Below, piece by piece: positions 32,850-42,576 of a stretch of DNA of 64,000 nucleotides; position 1 is the first letter of the stretch, and each line of letters begins with the position of its first letter. Position numbers and translations under genes: made by a program. The DNA is from Diabrotica undecimpunctata (Eukaryota > Arthropoda > Insecta > Coleoptera > Chrysomelidae). Where the stretch lies: contig NC_092804.1 in assembly GCF_040954645.1 (NCBI RefSeq), positions 86,359,217-86,423,216 of the forward strand, given 5' to 3'. The notes beneath the pieces are model-generated. The model did no database searches. It had not been told where the DNA came from and saw only the letters and a program-made list of their open reading frames with translations.

Positions 32850-33493
32850 TTTGGTCAGGGATAAATATACATCCTGATTTTTGAGAAACTGGAATTTTGG
32901 CTACACTACAAGATAAGGGGTCCAATTTTTGTTTGAAGATTATTTTTAGGTCAGATTTATAGTATGTTATGAGATACTAGAATATGGAGTAGTTAATTGG
33001 GAATTTACGAAATCTAACTTAGCATTAAAATATTTTATGTTATCTAGTCCTAAAAGACCATCGAAACTTCTATGAAAATCAAAAAGATGGAACTTAATCT
33101 TACCTTCCTGATTAAATTCTGAAAAAATGGGGATTTCTGCACAAAAGTCCTTCTTTGTATTGTTCTGAAGCTATTTTCTTGTGGCATTTTAAATTAATTA
33201 CTATTTAACTGGGAATAAGCCACAATTAAAAGTTAAAATACGTTTATTGACGTTTCAATTTCCACTTCGGAAATCTCCGATTTCCGAAGTGGAAATTGAA
33301 ACGTCAATAAACGTATTTTAACTTTTAATTGTGGCTTATTCCCAGTTAAATAGTAATCCTTCTTTGTACTTTGAAATACTGTGGAAACAACAAAGGGTTC
33401 ATAAAAGATATAATTTTTGTAAAAAAGGTTAGCTTTTTCGGGATTTAAAAAGAATTTAGAGGAACCTGGATCTACCAGTAACTGTAGGATCAT
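32850..33493 (-). pseudogene. Protease of the errantivirus relic
   Basis: Minus strand: LVDPGSSKFF near 33465 stands for the catalytic DTG (Thr to Pro), and the second half FDGLLGLDNIKYF is found near 33060-33030. The palindromic element (33160-33356) splits it. The frame joining gag to protease is +1 relative to gag, not the -1 seen elsewhere in the window, so the break is probably a mutation. Confidence 0.75.
33160..33356. mobile_element. Palindromic element, copy 1, with 12 bp target duplication
   Basis: A ~37 bp tail (33160-33196) is followed by two ~75 bp arms that are perfect or nearly perfect reverse complements around a 4-10 bp centre. The 12 bp duplication TCCTTCTTTGTA lies at 33148-33159 and 33357-33368. 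A longer, reverse-oriented copy is at 63096-63370. The 12 bp duplication argues for retrotransposition and not a cut-and-paste MITE. The tail-plus-inverted-repeat shape recalls Penelope-like terminal repeats; that is a guess. Confidence 0.85.
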
Positions 33494-34699
33494 GAAAATG
33501 AATATATGGCAGTTCTCTTTTATTTGTGGAAAAATTTAATTCTATTAAGTCGGTTGGTTTTAAAAGATGCCGTCTTGAAAATTTTGATGATGCTCTTTTG
33601 ATGTTAACAATATCATAAGTTTGTTGATGAGAGGTCTGAGAAGTATTTTGGTGATCACTATTATTAATCGATTCGTATTCAGTATTATATAGTTCTTCGA
33701 ATGTAAAATTTTGATTTGGATTTCTAGGGTTGTGGAAATTATTCCTAAATTGGGGAGTACTATTTCTAGTAGTGGTACTCATAGGAGTAGATGTGTTTTG
33801 AGCAAAATTGGGATTTGATCGCCAAGCGTTCTGAGCTGGCTTGTTAGAGTTTTGAAAGCTATTTCTGAACTGGGGAATACTATTCCTAGTAGATGTACTC
33901 ATGTTAGTGGGTCTGTTGGGAAGAAAATTTGGATTTGGTCGCCAAACATTTTGAGTTGGCCTATTAGAATTTTGGACATTATACTGACAGTTTTGGGGAG
34001 TGTTTCTTTGATACTGATGTGATTGTGAAGGTTGAAAATGTCTATTATTTAGTTGTTACTATTATTATTATTATTATTAGTATTAAAATTTTGACCTTTT
34101 TGATAGTATTTAATATTATCTTCTTCTTTAATGAATTGTATAGCTTGCTCGATATATTGTGGTCTCATTGTACGAATTATGGGTCCTAAAGGTTCTCTTA
34201 AACCTGCTAAAAATGTTTCCAATGCTTGTTTGTTAAAGAAATCTCGTTTGTATATACGTTCCTGACCAAGATGGTGTAAATCTATATAGTTACAAATAGA
34301 ATTTAATAAATCTAGCACCTTTTCATGAAATTGATAAGGTGTTTCGTTTGGCTTTTGTTTAAGATTAACTAGATTCTGATTTAGACAATTTTCGTCTCTT
34401 TGATCAGCAAAATTTAAAATTAATGTATTTTTTATACCATCTCAATCAGTATTGCCGCTAATCGCAATTATTTCTTCAGCTCTTCCTTCTAGTTTATTTA
34501 ATATACCGTTCAATAATAAACAATTTTGAAAGCTATTAGGATTAGTTGTATCAAAATAATGTTGTAAGATTGATTCGGTAGCATTTATAAATCTATAAAG
34601 TTTATTGATATTGCCATCAAAACGAGGAATAATGGCTAAATTTGCGATATCTAACTTAGGTACAATAATAGTAGCATTTGAAGTACTTGGTGAAGTCAT
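33456..34699 (-). pseudogene. gag of the errantivirus relic
   Basis: Three minus-strand pieces: 34699-34442 (N-terminal capsid, AIIPRFDGNINKLYRFINA), 34318-34049 (ALETFLAGLREPLGPIIRTM, the conserved gypsy gag block, then poly-Asn) and 33902-33456 (an Asn/Pro/Phe repeat region with TPQFRNNFHNP-like units, then KRELPYIHF at the junction with protease). Stops near 34440 and 34047 separate the pieces. No zinc knuckle, as is common in this group. Confidence 0.8.
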
Positions 34700-35009
34700 T
34701 TTATTTTTATTTAATACTTTTCTTTCTTAATTATATTCTTATCAATCAAACATAATAAGTAAATACTTGACTATTATTTTCACAAAAGGATTTAATAGGC
34801 AAAGAGGAGTCTGAATATGAATAAAAATTATTAGCTTACCACATTTATGTACTTCTGCTTGTTTATTCTGATGTCCCTGGAAATTCTGGATGTCCTGATG
34901 GAGCCCAAAATCACTGACAGTTCGAAAAGTTTATGAAAAACGGAAACTGGTTCTTTTTTCATCAAAGAGTTAAAACTCACGAATATCCGCAATGGAATTC
35001 TACGAAAAA

Positions 35010-35028
35010 TCCACTAAGACTGCGCCAC
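35010..35028 (-). other. Primer-binding site of the errantivirus relic
   Basis: On the minus strand the LTR end runs directly into TGGCGCAGTCTTAGTGGAT. The first ten bases match the tRNA-Ser primer site reported for 17.6/297-type errantiviruses. Confidence 0.75.
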
Positions 35029-35311
35029 TGATAGTTTCTGCCCTTCAGGGACGATTTTTCAAAAATAATTATTAAATTTACAAATTCGAGAGAACTTGAT
35101 TGCGTTCTTAAAAGTTACAATATTAAAATCAGACTTCACTGTACAAAGTTTCAAATCAGCCTGAATAATAATTAATTAAAATGAAATACATTACACATTG
35201 GAAAATAAAACAATAATTCGCAAGTTGCACTTTTATATTCAGGTCGATCATAGTTTAGGTGCTGACGCATCAGACTTAGGGTATTGGCTTATGGGGTCAA
35301 CGACTATAACT
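35027..35311 (-). repeat. 5' LTR of the errantivirus relic
   Basis: 285 bp, matching 26957-27242. CGCG target duplicate at 35312-35315. Confidence 0.88.
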
Positions 35312-35315
35312 CGCG

Positions 35316-35554
35316 TTAGTGATCTGCTCATGAAACTAATTACTTTGTCATCATCCGGGCCTAGCTGCAATAACACGGCGCCCACTCCATATTCTGAGGC
35401 ATCACATTGGACAACAAAAGGTAAATTGTAGTCAGGACAATTAAGTATCGGAGCAGAAACTAGACATTCTTTTATTTTCTGAAAAGATTCTTCACAATCC
35501 GGGGTCCAATTGAATTTTCTTTCTTTCTTCAATATCGCTGTAATTGGAGCTAGT
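35316..35554 (-). pseudogene. RT end and RNase H start of gypsy remnant E
   Basis: Minus strand: NWTPDCEESFQKIKECLVSAPILNCPDYNLPF and VQCDASEYGVGAVLLQ (first RNase H Asp), up to SFMSRSLT, where the errantivirus LTR begins. Upstream on the minus strand it is split by an RTE tail (35563-35919). Confidence 0.85.
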
Positions 35555-35562
35555 AGTGTCGC

Positions 35563-35919
35563 TATTTGGGATGTGGCTATATCGTAGAATGCTTAAGATC
35601 CCGTGGACTGACCGAGTCACAAATAAGGAGGGCCTCAGAAGGATGAATAAGAACCGAGAGGTACTGACCACCATCAAATCTCGAAAATTACACTTCTTCG
35701 GACATATGCGAAATGAATCCACATATGCTCTCCTTCAAGCCATCTGCAAGAAAAAATATTTGGAAAACGAAGTCAAGGAAGAAGAACATCTTGGTTAAAG
35801 AATTTCAGAATTTGGTTCAATACAACATTTGTACAGCTTTTCCGCACTGCTGCAAATAAGATAAAGATTGCCATGATGATCGCCAACATTCGTAAAGGAT
35901 AGGCACATTAAGAAGAAGA
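35563..35919 (+). mobile_element. 5'-truncated RTE LINE tail in gypsy remnant E
   Basis: Plus-strand frame with a RMLKIPWTDRVTNKEGLRRM-type stretch, KLHFFGHM and, after a shift, IAMMIANIRK, ending in (AAG)n. The 8 bp duplication AGTGTCGC lies at 35555-35562 and 35920-35927. It belongs to the same family type as the tails at 23143 and 63750, in the opposite orientation, and is longer at its 5' end. Confidence 0.82.
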
Positions 35920-35927
35920 AGTGTCGC

Positions 35928-36310
35928 AAAGGAAGGAATAAATCTTCGATACCAGAAAGATGTGCCTATGATGCTACGTACTTCTTTGACGGATGTGGGT
36001 GTTGGGATACGTAGCATAGCCTTGACCTTATCACCATCAACATGTAGTCCATTCCTATCAACCACATGAATCAAATACTTTAGTTCCGGTCTACAAAATT
36101 GACATTTTTCTCTCTAGCGTCTAAAGACTTCCTCTAAGATCCTTATATGTTCTTCAAAAGACTCTGTCACGATGACCACGTCATCCAGGTAAGTAAAAAC
36201 ATAGGGTTCCAACTCCGGACCGAGGACACGATCTATTAACCTCTGCCATCTAACCGGGGCATTATGTAATCCAAAAGGCATTTGCCTTTTGGCCTCAAAT
36301 CTGAAACGAT
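35928..36310 (-). pseudogene. RT palm and thumb of gypsy remnant E
   Basis: Minus strand: YGYRFRFEAKRQMPFGLHNAPVRWQRL, then YVFTYLDDVVIV (catalytic YLDD) and, after a frameshift, LKYLIHVVDRNGLHVD and VKEVRSIIGTSFWYRRFI. The fingers and first catalytic Asp are missing: near 36310 protease sequence runs straight into the RT palm, an internal deletion. Confidence 0.82.
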
Positions 36311-36607
36311 ACCCATAACTCGCCAAAAATCAGATCCTAAAATCAGAATGTGCGCTACGTCCAAAGTAACTAATACTGGCAAAGTAGCACTAACACGCAA
36401 GCGATCCCTAACCATGAAAGGTACTAAACATTCCCCCAACAATTCACACATCTCACCATAAGCCACTCTACAAACGGTCTTCTTCGAAGTATCCAACTCT
36501 AAACCCAAGTTTTGTAAAAATTTCAATCCAGTTCTTCCTACAATGGTCTTTGAAGCACCAGAATCCAATAATCCTAAAATTTCCTGTCCTAAGACTCTAA
36601 CTCTCAA
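36310..36607 (-). pseudogene. Protease of gypsy remnant E
   Basis: Minus strand: GQEILGLLDSGASKTIVG (catalytic DSG near residue 15 of the open frame) and HILILGSDFW, the second half of the fold. The frame then reads out of phase over RT to 36236. Confidence 0.82.
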
Positions 36608-36614
36608 ATGTGGA

Positions 36615-36938
36615 TGTTCATCGCCTTCGGAATGATGTAAAATAAAGTCTAAAATAGGACATAGGTTGGTCGAGTCAACGTCGGCAACACCTCTTCGACC
36701 AGTTAGGTGCGCTTCTTTCCGTTTCCCGAGTTACACGAAGGACAAGTTCTGACTGTAAACCCTTCTTTCTTACACTTAAAACGGTAAACAGCCTCATTCT
36801 TCATTAGATACCTTACTGTCTTATGACCTGGCTGATTACAACGATAACAGACTAAAGTCCTAAACTTTCCTCTAGCGGACTCCGATTCGGATGAAGCAAC
36901 AGGACCCTCACTAACACTAAAAGAAGAAGAGTGTCACT
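36615..36938 (-). pseudogene. gag zinc knuckles of gypsy remnant E
   Basis: Minus strand: CYRCNQPGHKTVRYL (CX2CX4H with the last Cys changed) followed by a KCKKEG...CPSC stretch, a Ser-rich linker and the protease. The capsid domain is absent; the remnant starts abruptly against piggyBac sequence at about 36938. Confidence 0.7.
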
Positions 36939-37769
36939 TTAAATGACACTCTTCCTTTGAATCCCACGGTACTTTCATCCAGTGATACATATTTGTTTGG
37001 TGTATACAACTTTCTAAATTTCGAATCTAGATATTTTAGAACCAATTTCACTTTAGAACTTCGAGATCTTGTACCATTTGCGGCATCATTTTCTTCGGGA
37101 GGGGAAACATGTAAATTCCAAAAAATTTTGGAAAAATCGTCTTTTTGATATTACATCTTTGAAAAATGGTTGGTAATCTATCCACGCACTGGAAAAATAA
37201 TCCGACAGTTCAGGCTTAGGGTTTAATGCCATATTAATTATGACACCAAGAAAACATTTAAATTCTTCTAACGTTACAGGCTTCCAAGTACTCCAAATTG
37301 ATCTTTTTGTAAACGGCGTATTCATCATTTTTTTTTCAGTAGCATATCTAAAATAATAAAAGTAATCAGTATCTCGAATAACAATTAAAAATTCTAAACT
37401 ATACCTGTTTGTATCAGTTACAATGGCCGTTAACAGATCATCTGTAAAAAACAATTGAAAAAAATCCAACTCTTTAGTGCCTTCAAAGTTTCGCGGACAA
37501 TGAAATCCAATGTCCTGCGAAAAAGAAAATTCTTTGAATTTTGTATTGACTGATTCCCATGTTTGCCATATTTCTTCATCTTCTTCAGTACTTTCATCAC
37601 TCTCCTCCGGTTCCTCATTTTCGAACATTAAATTGTCTTCAATTTCCGATATGTCGGATTCTGAAGTACTTTCCCAACCCCGGTTATCGATTTCAACATT
37701 ATTATCCTCATCACTGTTATGTAAATAGTACTCTAGTTCGTCATTACTTAAAAATCCTCCTCTAGACAT
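36939..37769 (-). pseudogene. piggyBac transposase N-terminal part
   Basis: 227 open codons from 37769 and a continuation after the stop near 37086. An acidic N-terminus (EEPEESDESTEEDEE) leads into FFTDDLLTAIVTDTNRY, WKPVTLEEFKCFLGVIINMAL and DYFSSAW, typical of the DDE_Tnp_1_7 family. Past the stop, SKVKLVLKYLDSKFRKLY and SLDESTVGFKGR contain the first catalytic Asp. The second and third Asp and the Cys-rich end are missing. Confidence 0.88.
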
Positions 37770-38149
37770 ATTTTTAAATTCAAAATAACAGAAATATTAA
37801 AAAACGTAAACGGAACGACTTCAGCAACAACGTGTAGTACAGCACTGTATTCAACCACAAATAACAACGTACTGAATAAAAGTAAACAACCGTTTTACTT
37901 CTAAATGGCGCGATTTTAGCATAAAGAACAAGAATCGATTACTATTTTTATCGATATATCGATATTCCAGTAATTGAACACAGAAAAACTTTTGTCATGC
38001 TGGAGATGCCTACGACTGAATCTAAAAATTTAGCGTGGCATGTCTCACATGCCAGACGACCTATAGGACTAGATTATGGCAAAATTAAGCGACCATGGTG
38101 AATGATCAGGTCTGGCATTATATACATGCCTACGACCTCAAAGGGTTAA
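36939..38149 (-). mobile_element. piggyBac remnant 1, right part missing
   Basis: The minus-strand left end is complete: TTAA (38146-38149), then CCCTTTGAGGTCGTAGGCAT as the inverted-repeat start. A subterminal GTCGTAGGCAT/GCCAGAC motif is repeated about three times between 37995 and 38145. The transposase starts at 37769. The copy ends at 36939 within the catalytic domain where remnant E abuts. The junction sits in a small palindrome (GAGTGTCA...TGACACTC, 36929-36955). Confidence 0.87.
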
Positions 38150-39707
38150 ATCTTCCGTCGAAAATTAATTATCGGTCCATACCTCGAATTTTAAATCACA
38201 TTCATATACTTCACCGCGTGGGATCCTAGTTAAAATTTAGTGTGTCTTCAATCTAAAAATATCATTCGCAAAATCCATTGCGACTGCGGAGGAACTTCTA
38301 AATACGATTGCCAATGTATGAAGACTTGTATGACAATGTTGAAAAGTTGAAAATTACAGCCAGACAGAAAAAGAAGAAGAACCCTGAAGCAAGAAAACAC
38401 TAATTACCATACGTGTCTAAAATAATTATTTGGAAATAAATATATTGATTTTAACACTTTTTTTATCTGCCTTTTGGCGATAATGGAGCAATACAAAAAA
38501 AGGCTTGTCTTTGAACTGGAATGTATGACAACTTATGAAAATATGAATAGCTTTTTAGGAATGAGATAAAAAAATAACTACAACTTTTTAATTAATTAAA
38601 AACGAAATGTTCTAATGCTTACTCTTCTTAGCCAGATTAGGGGTTTGAAATATCGCAAATTGGACCGAAACGTAGTCGGCTATTTGGACTCGTGATTAAG
38701 GCTAATTTCTTGATATAAATACGACTCCGGTAGACACGTGCACTGTAGATCCGCTTTTTTTAGCGAAATTGTGGATATTCCCAAAAAACCCTTCAACGAA
38801 GGCAGAAAATCCCCTTGAATATCCACACGGTTCATACTAGTCCAGATCCCTCACGGAACAGCCTCAAAAAAAAAAAACAAAATGCCGTTTTTAATCTAGC
38901 CCGAAGTTTTCAGTACCACGGTCAAACCTAGAATCACTTTCTTTCCGTCGTCTTCCCGAACACTTGACAACTTGACACACGGAGGTCACCGAATAATACC
39001 GAAATTCAAACATTTAAATTTTTGATCCCAATTCTTCCAAGATAACTTAAAAAGAACGATCTAAATTAGTTTCTTCACAAAAAGAGGACATTTTCCCTTA
39101 ACTTCAGCACAATTTGCCAGACATTACCCGTATTTAAAAACTGCCAATTTCATTTTCACCACCTTGCTTATAATATATTATAGGCAACCGATCTTACACG
39201 TCTAGATTAAATTTTTAAAATAGGAGGTGGGACTTTCTACTTTAAATTTGGAACGTAACAAATAAAATCACTGAAAACATAAAAATACAATATTGTGGGT
39301 ACTCATATGTGATAATGACTGTTAATTATTAAATTTAAAAAAATTAAATCACTAAATTTTATGTTTGATTCACTAAAACAAATTTATAAAAAGGTATATC
39401 AAATGGGTTTATCTGAAAACTTTTATATGAAACCAACTAGTAGAGCATACAGTTAAGACTAACTTTATTTTGTTCCAAAAGTACCCCCACTTATCAATAA
39501 AACAAAATTTATAGGTTACCTATACCTAACAGTTTCAATAATCTGTGCAGTTATTCAGCAACTAAACCTTTAGTCAACACATCAGCTGACATAACATCAG
39601 TAGGCATATAAAAAAATAATATCTTACTCTTACAGTTTCGCAACGATATATAAACATTTATACAATATTAACAGACTTTGACGAGCCATCTGCAAAAACC
39701 ACACAGA

Positions 39708-39710
<3 letters not shown>
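38150..39710. other. AT-rich stretch without recognised genes
   Basis: No motif on either strand. A short inverted repeat, TTGTGGATATTCCC and GAATATCCACA (about 38768 and 38818), is the only structure I noticed. Confidence 0.5.

Positions 39711-39711
<1 letters not shown>

Positions 39712-39794
<83 letters not shown>
39712..39794. repeat. (GT)n microsatellite
   Basis: About 41 TG dinucleotides directly before element D. The minus-strand Thr-His open frame across it is an artefact of the repeat. Confidence 0.97.
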
Positions 39795-39799
<5 letters not shown>

Positions 39800-39808
39800 G
39801 GTTAAGTT

Positions 39809-40365
39809 TGTAATGATGTGCTGAAAGTCCTACAGCATCAGCGTTCAACAGTTCGAACCGTGGGAGTGTCGATAATCACGCATCCATTTCCACGAAAAGA
39901 CGACGAGGTGGGATCGGGAGCGGCTATTTAAAGCGAGCGGTGCATTGAATCTGCGAGACAACCCGGACAGAGAGACTTCCGCAGTGAGGATTATGCTCTG
40001 TCCTTAATCAAGCAGAACTCGTAGGTATAGTGGATTGAACGTTACCGTCAACTCTGACTCAGAGTATAACGTGGATCTGTGCAATCGAATATTTTGATTG
40101 CGAGAGCGTTTGGCGCTTCCGCTGGACTGAGGTGAAAGCGAGTATAAGTCTGCGTGCGATCGAATTTGCGTATTTCATTTACTGTTAGTAATAATAATTT
40201 TTCTTTTACAGACGTCCTCCGGGGAATTCACTCTCGCGGGATCCAGGCGGAGATATAGAATATATTTTATTTTTATTTTTGTACATACGTTAGAATTAAT
40301 AGATTTATTTTTATTTCAACCTGTGTTTTACTGAATCTGTCGTCTGGAAAGAGCTACCCGTCACA
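39809..40365 (+). repeat. 5' LTR of element D
   Basis: TGTAATGATG...CCCGTCACA. A TATA-like TATTTAAAG lies at 39925-39933. It contains a 55 bp segment (about 40169-40213) ending TTTTCTTTTACAG that is absent from the 3' LTR, and lacks a ~55 bp segment found there. Confidence 0.9.
39925..39933 (+). promoter_or_regulatory. LTR TATA box, element D
   Basis: TATTTAAAG within CGGCTATTTAAAGCGAGCGG; conserved at 45013-45021 in the other LTR. Confidence 0.6.
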
Positions 40366-40368
40366 AAC

Positions 40369-40380
40369 TGGCGCCCGAGC
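40369..40380 (+). other. Primer-binding site of element D
   Basis: TGGCGCCCGAGC starts three bases after the 5' LTR. Confidence 0.8.
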
Positions 40381-40420
40381 AAAATTAAAGAAGTGCTAAA
40401 AGAGACCGAAAATTAATAAC

Positions 40421-41446
40421 ATGCCGACAGATAAATACACAGACTCAGTAACAGGTACGTCGTGGATAAACCGCCTTTGCAAAGAGGAATTGCAGCGCGA
40501 AGCCGAAAAATGCAGCTTAGATTCCAAGGGAACCGTCGACGAATTAAGAATACCACTCAGAACCTATTTTAAAGATCTCGAGGAAGCGATAGGAAGAATC
40601 CCAAAAGAAAAAACTTCCAAGGGAGCAGAATCCGACACACTGACCCAGGAAATTTCGGTCATCCGAAGACAATTACAGGAATTAACAATACCGAAACAAA
40701 TGGGGCAATCAGAATTGCTAAATCAAGTACGAAAGTGGAGCACACACTTCGACAAGAAACATTCGGATGCAATAGAATTCTTAGAGAGGATAGAAGAATT
40801 AAGCTTGGCATACGAGATCGATAAACAAGATCTACTAAGAGCATTACCAGAATTGATAGGAGACCACGCATTGTTATGGTACCAAAACAATAACAAAAAT
40901 TGGAAGTCCTGGACAGATTTCAGCGAAGATTTTAAAAAAGCTTTCTATCCCAGAGGATATGTGCTACAACTAGAGAAGCAAATCCGAAACAGAAAACAGA
41001 GACAAAACGAACTAGTGGATAGATATATCACGGAGATTCAAACATTAATTAGACGAGAAGGATCTTTTTCCAGAAACCAAGAACTCGAAAGGATATACAA
41101 AAATTTGTTACCAGAATATAAGCTTTATACTCGCCGCCGGGATTTCGAAAACTTAACCGAATTACAAGATTTAGCCCAAGAATACGAAGCTTTAGAAGAC
41201 GAAAAGACCCGAGCAAATCGGATTTGTCGTGGAAACTGGAGACGTACGGACCAAGCAGAGTACGATGCCAAAACGACATGCTTGAGATGCAAGATGCCAG
41301 GTCACAGCCGTAAAAACTGCAAAAACTCATGGAAAAAGTTTTGTTCGCGTTGCGGCAGAGAAGGGGTTTACAGCAGCGACTGCTGTTTCAGGCGTCAGGG
41401 AAACGAATCACAGACTGGAGAAATAAGGAGTCGTCCCAGTCTGTAA
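40421..41446 (+). CDS. gag of element D
   Basis: 341 intact codons. Residues 15-52 look like a SAP-type helix-extended-helix (LCKEELQREAEKCSLDSKG), a known N-terminal feature of some gypsy gag proteins. A coiled stretch and the retrotransposon gag capsid fold follow (ALLWYQNNNKNWKSWTDFSEDF near residue 150), then two knuckles, CLRCKMPGHSRKNC and CSRCGREGVYSSDC; the second lacks the His. Protease follows in the -1 frame from within the last 40 codons. Confidence 0.88.
   Translation: MPTDKYTDSVTGTSWINRLCKEELQREAEKCSLDSKGTVDELRIPLRTYFKDLEEAIGRIPKEKTSKGAESDTLTQEISVIRRQLQELTIPKQMGQSELLNQVRKWSTHFDKKHSDAIEFLERIEELSLAYEIDKQDLLRALPELIGDHALLWYQNNNKNWKSWTDFSEDFKKAFYPRGYVLQLEKQIRNRKQRQNELVDRYITEIQTLIRREGSFSRNQELERIYKNLLPEYKLYTRRRDFENLTELQDLAQEYEALEDEKTRANRICRGNWRRTDQAEYDAKTTCLRCKMPGHSRKNCKNSWKKFCSRCGREGVYSSDCCFRRQGNESQTGEIRSRPSL
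41398..41404 (+). promoter_or_regulatory. -1 frameshift heptamer, gag/protease of element D
   Basis: G GGA AAC in the gag frame, 14 codons before the gag stop; the overlapping protease frame is -1. The same heptamer appears in element B. Confidence 0.72.
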
Positions 41447-41886
41447 GGCAAGATTCGACTCCATTCCTTTTCGCCGTTACACAGCCAACAAGCAATGATG
41501 TTCGACGGTTCGCATCATTGAAAATAGGGCAAAGAAAATACAGAGCGCTTATCGACACAGGAACCACTAAAAATTACGTCGGGAATAGAATAGCTCAGAT
41601 ATACAAGGACTCTCTAGATAGCTACAGCGGAAGAACAAGACTAGCAAATGGATCGTCAATGGAGTTTAACCAGAATTTGACAATTGACTGCGAGATCGAT
41701 AAGTTACAAACCCGACAAACATTCATAGTAATGCCAGGGTTGACGGAAGACGCCTTACTAGGAGTGGAATTCCTCAGGAACCATTCTATCGAACTTAAAT
41801 TCGATAAACGTACGACCAAAAAATACATACAACATCAAGAAGAGACATGTAACACTTTAAATAACTCCACTCAAAATTCGGAGTAA
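41405..41886 (+). CDS. Protease of element D
   Basis: The -1 frame gives FASLKIGQRKYRALIDTG (catalytic DTG), NYVGNRIA and LLGVEFLRNHSIELKF, a complete retropepsin half-enzyme. The frame ends at TAA 41884-41886; RT sequence follows in the same frame, so this stop is probably a mutation within pol. Confidence 0.85.
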
Positions 41887-42575
41887 GAAAGATTCCTAAG
41901 AAAAGAACTAAGGGAGTTTGAGAACATAACAGGACCCACCAACTTAATAAAACACGAAATAAAATTGAAGAAAAGGTGCGATCCAGTCAAACAGCCTTAT
42001 AGGCGGCACAATCCCGCAATGCTAAAGATCATCAACCAAGAAGTGTACAAGATGTTAAAAGAAGGAACCATCGAACCCTCCACAAGTTTACCGATTATAC
42101 TAGTTAGGAAAAAAGGATAACTCGTACAGATTTTGCATTGACTTTAGAAAAGTCAACGAACTATCAGATAAGGACGCATATCCGTTACCCAGAATATCGG
42201 AAATTCTGGATAGACTTAAGGAAGCAAATTTTATCTCAACCCTCGATTTAAAACAGGGATATTTTCAAATACCCCTAGAAGAAGCAAGCCGCCCAGTGAC
42301 AGCATTCAGCGTACCCGGAAAAGGCTATTTTCAGTTCAAAACCTCTCCATTTTGTATTTCGCAGGAGCAACTTTCCAACGCCTACTGGATAAGGTAATAC
42401 CTCCCGATATGAAATTCGCGTTTTCCTACTTGGATGATATCGTAGTAATATCTAAGATGCTCCAAGAGCATTTAAATCACCTACATGAAGTCTTCCGAAG
42501 ACTGAAAGAGGCCAGATTACAGCTGAACTTCAAGAAATGCACATTTTGCCAGTCAGAACTCAGATAATTAGGACA
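41887..42575 (+). pseudogene. Reverse transcriptase of element D
   Basis: Same frame as protease up to 42117: KQPYRRHNPAMLKIINQEVYKML. A frameshift near 42110 leads to YRFCIDFRKVNELSDKDAYPLPRI and STLDLKQGYFQIPL (first catalytic Asp). A second shift near 42345 leads to ATFQRLLDKVI and FSYLDDIVVIS (catalytic YLDD). A stop lies at 42565. All RT blocks are present but split over three frames. Confidence 0.85.
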
Positions 42576-42576
42576 A

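Larger units (their letters stand above)
26957..35311 (-). mobile_element. Errantivirus (env-bearing gypsy-type) relic
   Basis: Direct LTRs lie at 26957-27242 (3') and 35027-35311 (5', minus-strand orientation), with the 4 bp duplication CGCG at 26953-26956 and 35312-35315. On the minus strand the order is LTR, tRNA-Ser-like primer site, gag, protease, a foreign block, integrase C-terminus, env, purine tract, LTR. RT, RNase H and most of integrase are gone, replaced by 29545-32846. LTRs start AGTTATAG and end CTATCAGT, as in Drosophila errantiviruses. Many breaks; it cannot make virus. Confidence 0.88.

Noticed and set aside
33456..33493. Programmed frameshift between gag and protease of the errantivirus relic
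   Set aside because: The offset is +1, the element is heavily mutated and no known +1 signal is evident.
37510..37765. Two Ser/His-rich plus frames
   Set aside because: Shadows of the acidic N-terminus of piggyBac transposase 1.
39630..39848. Minus-strand frame encoding a Thr-His repeat protein
   Set aside because: It is the (GT)n microsatellite read in one frame; no flanking coding signal.
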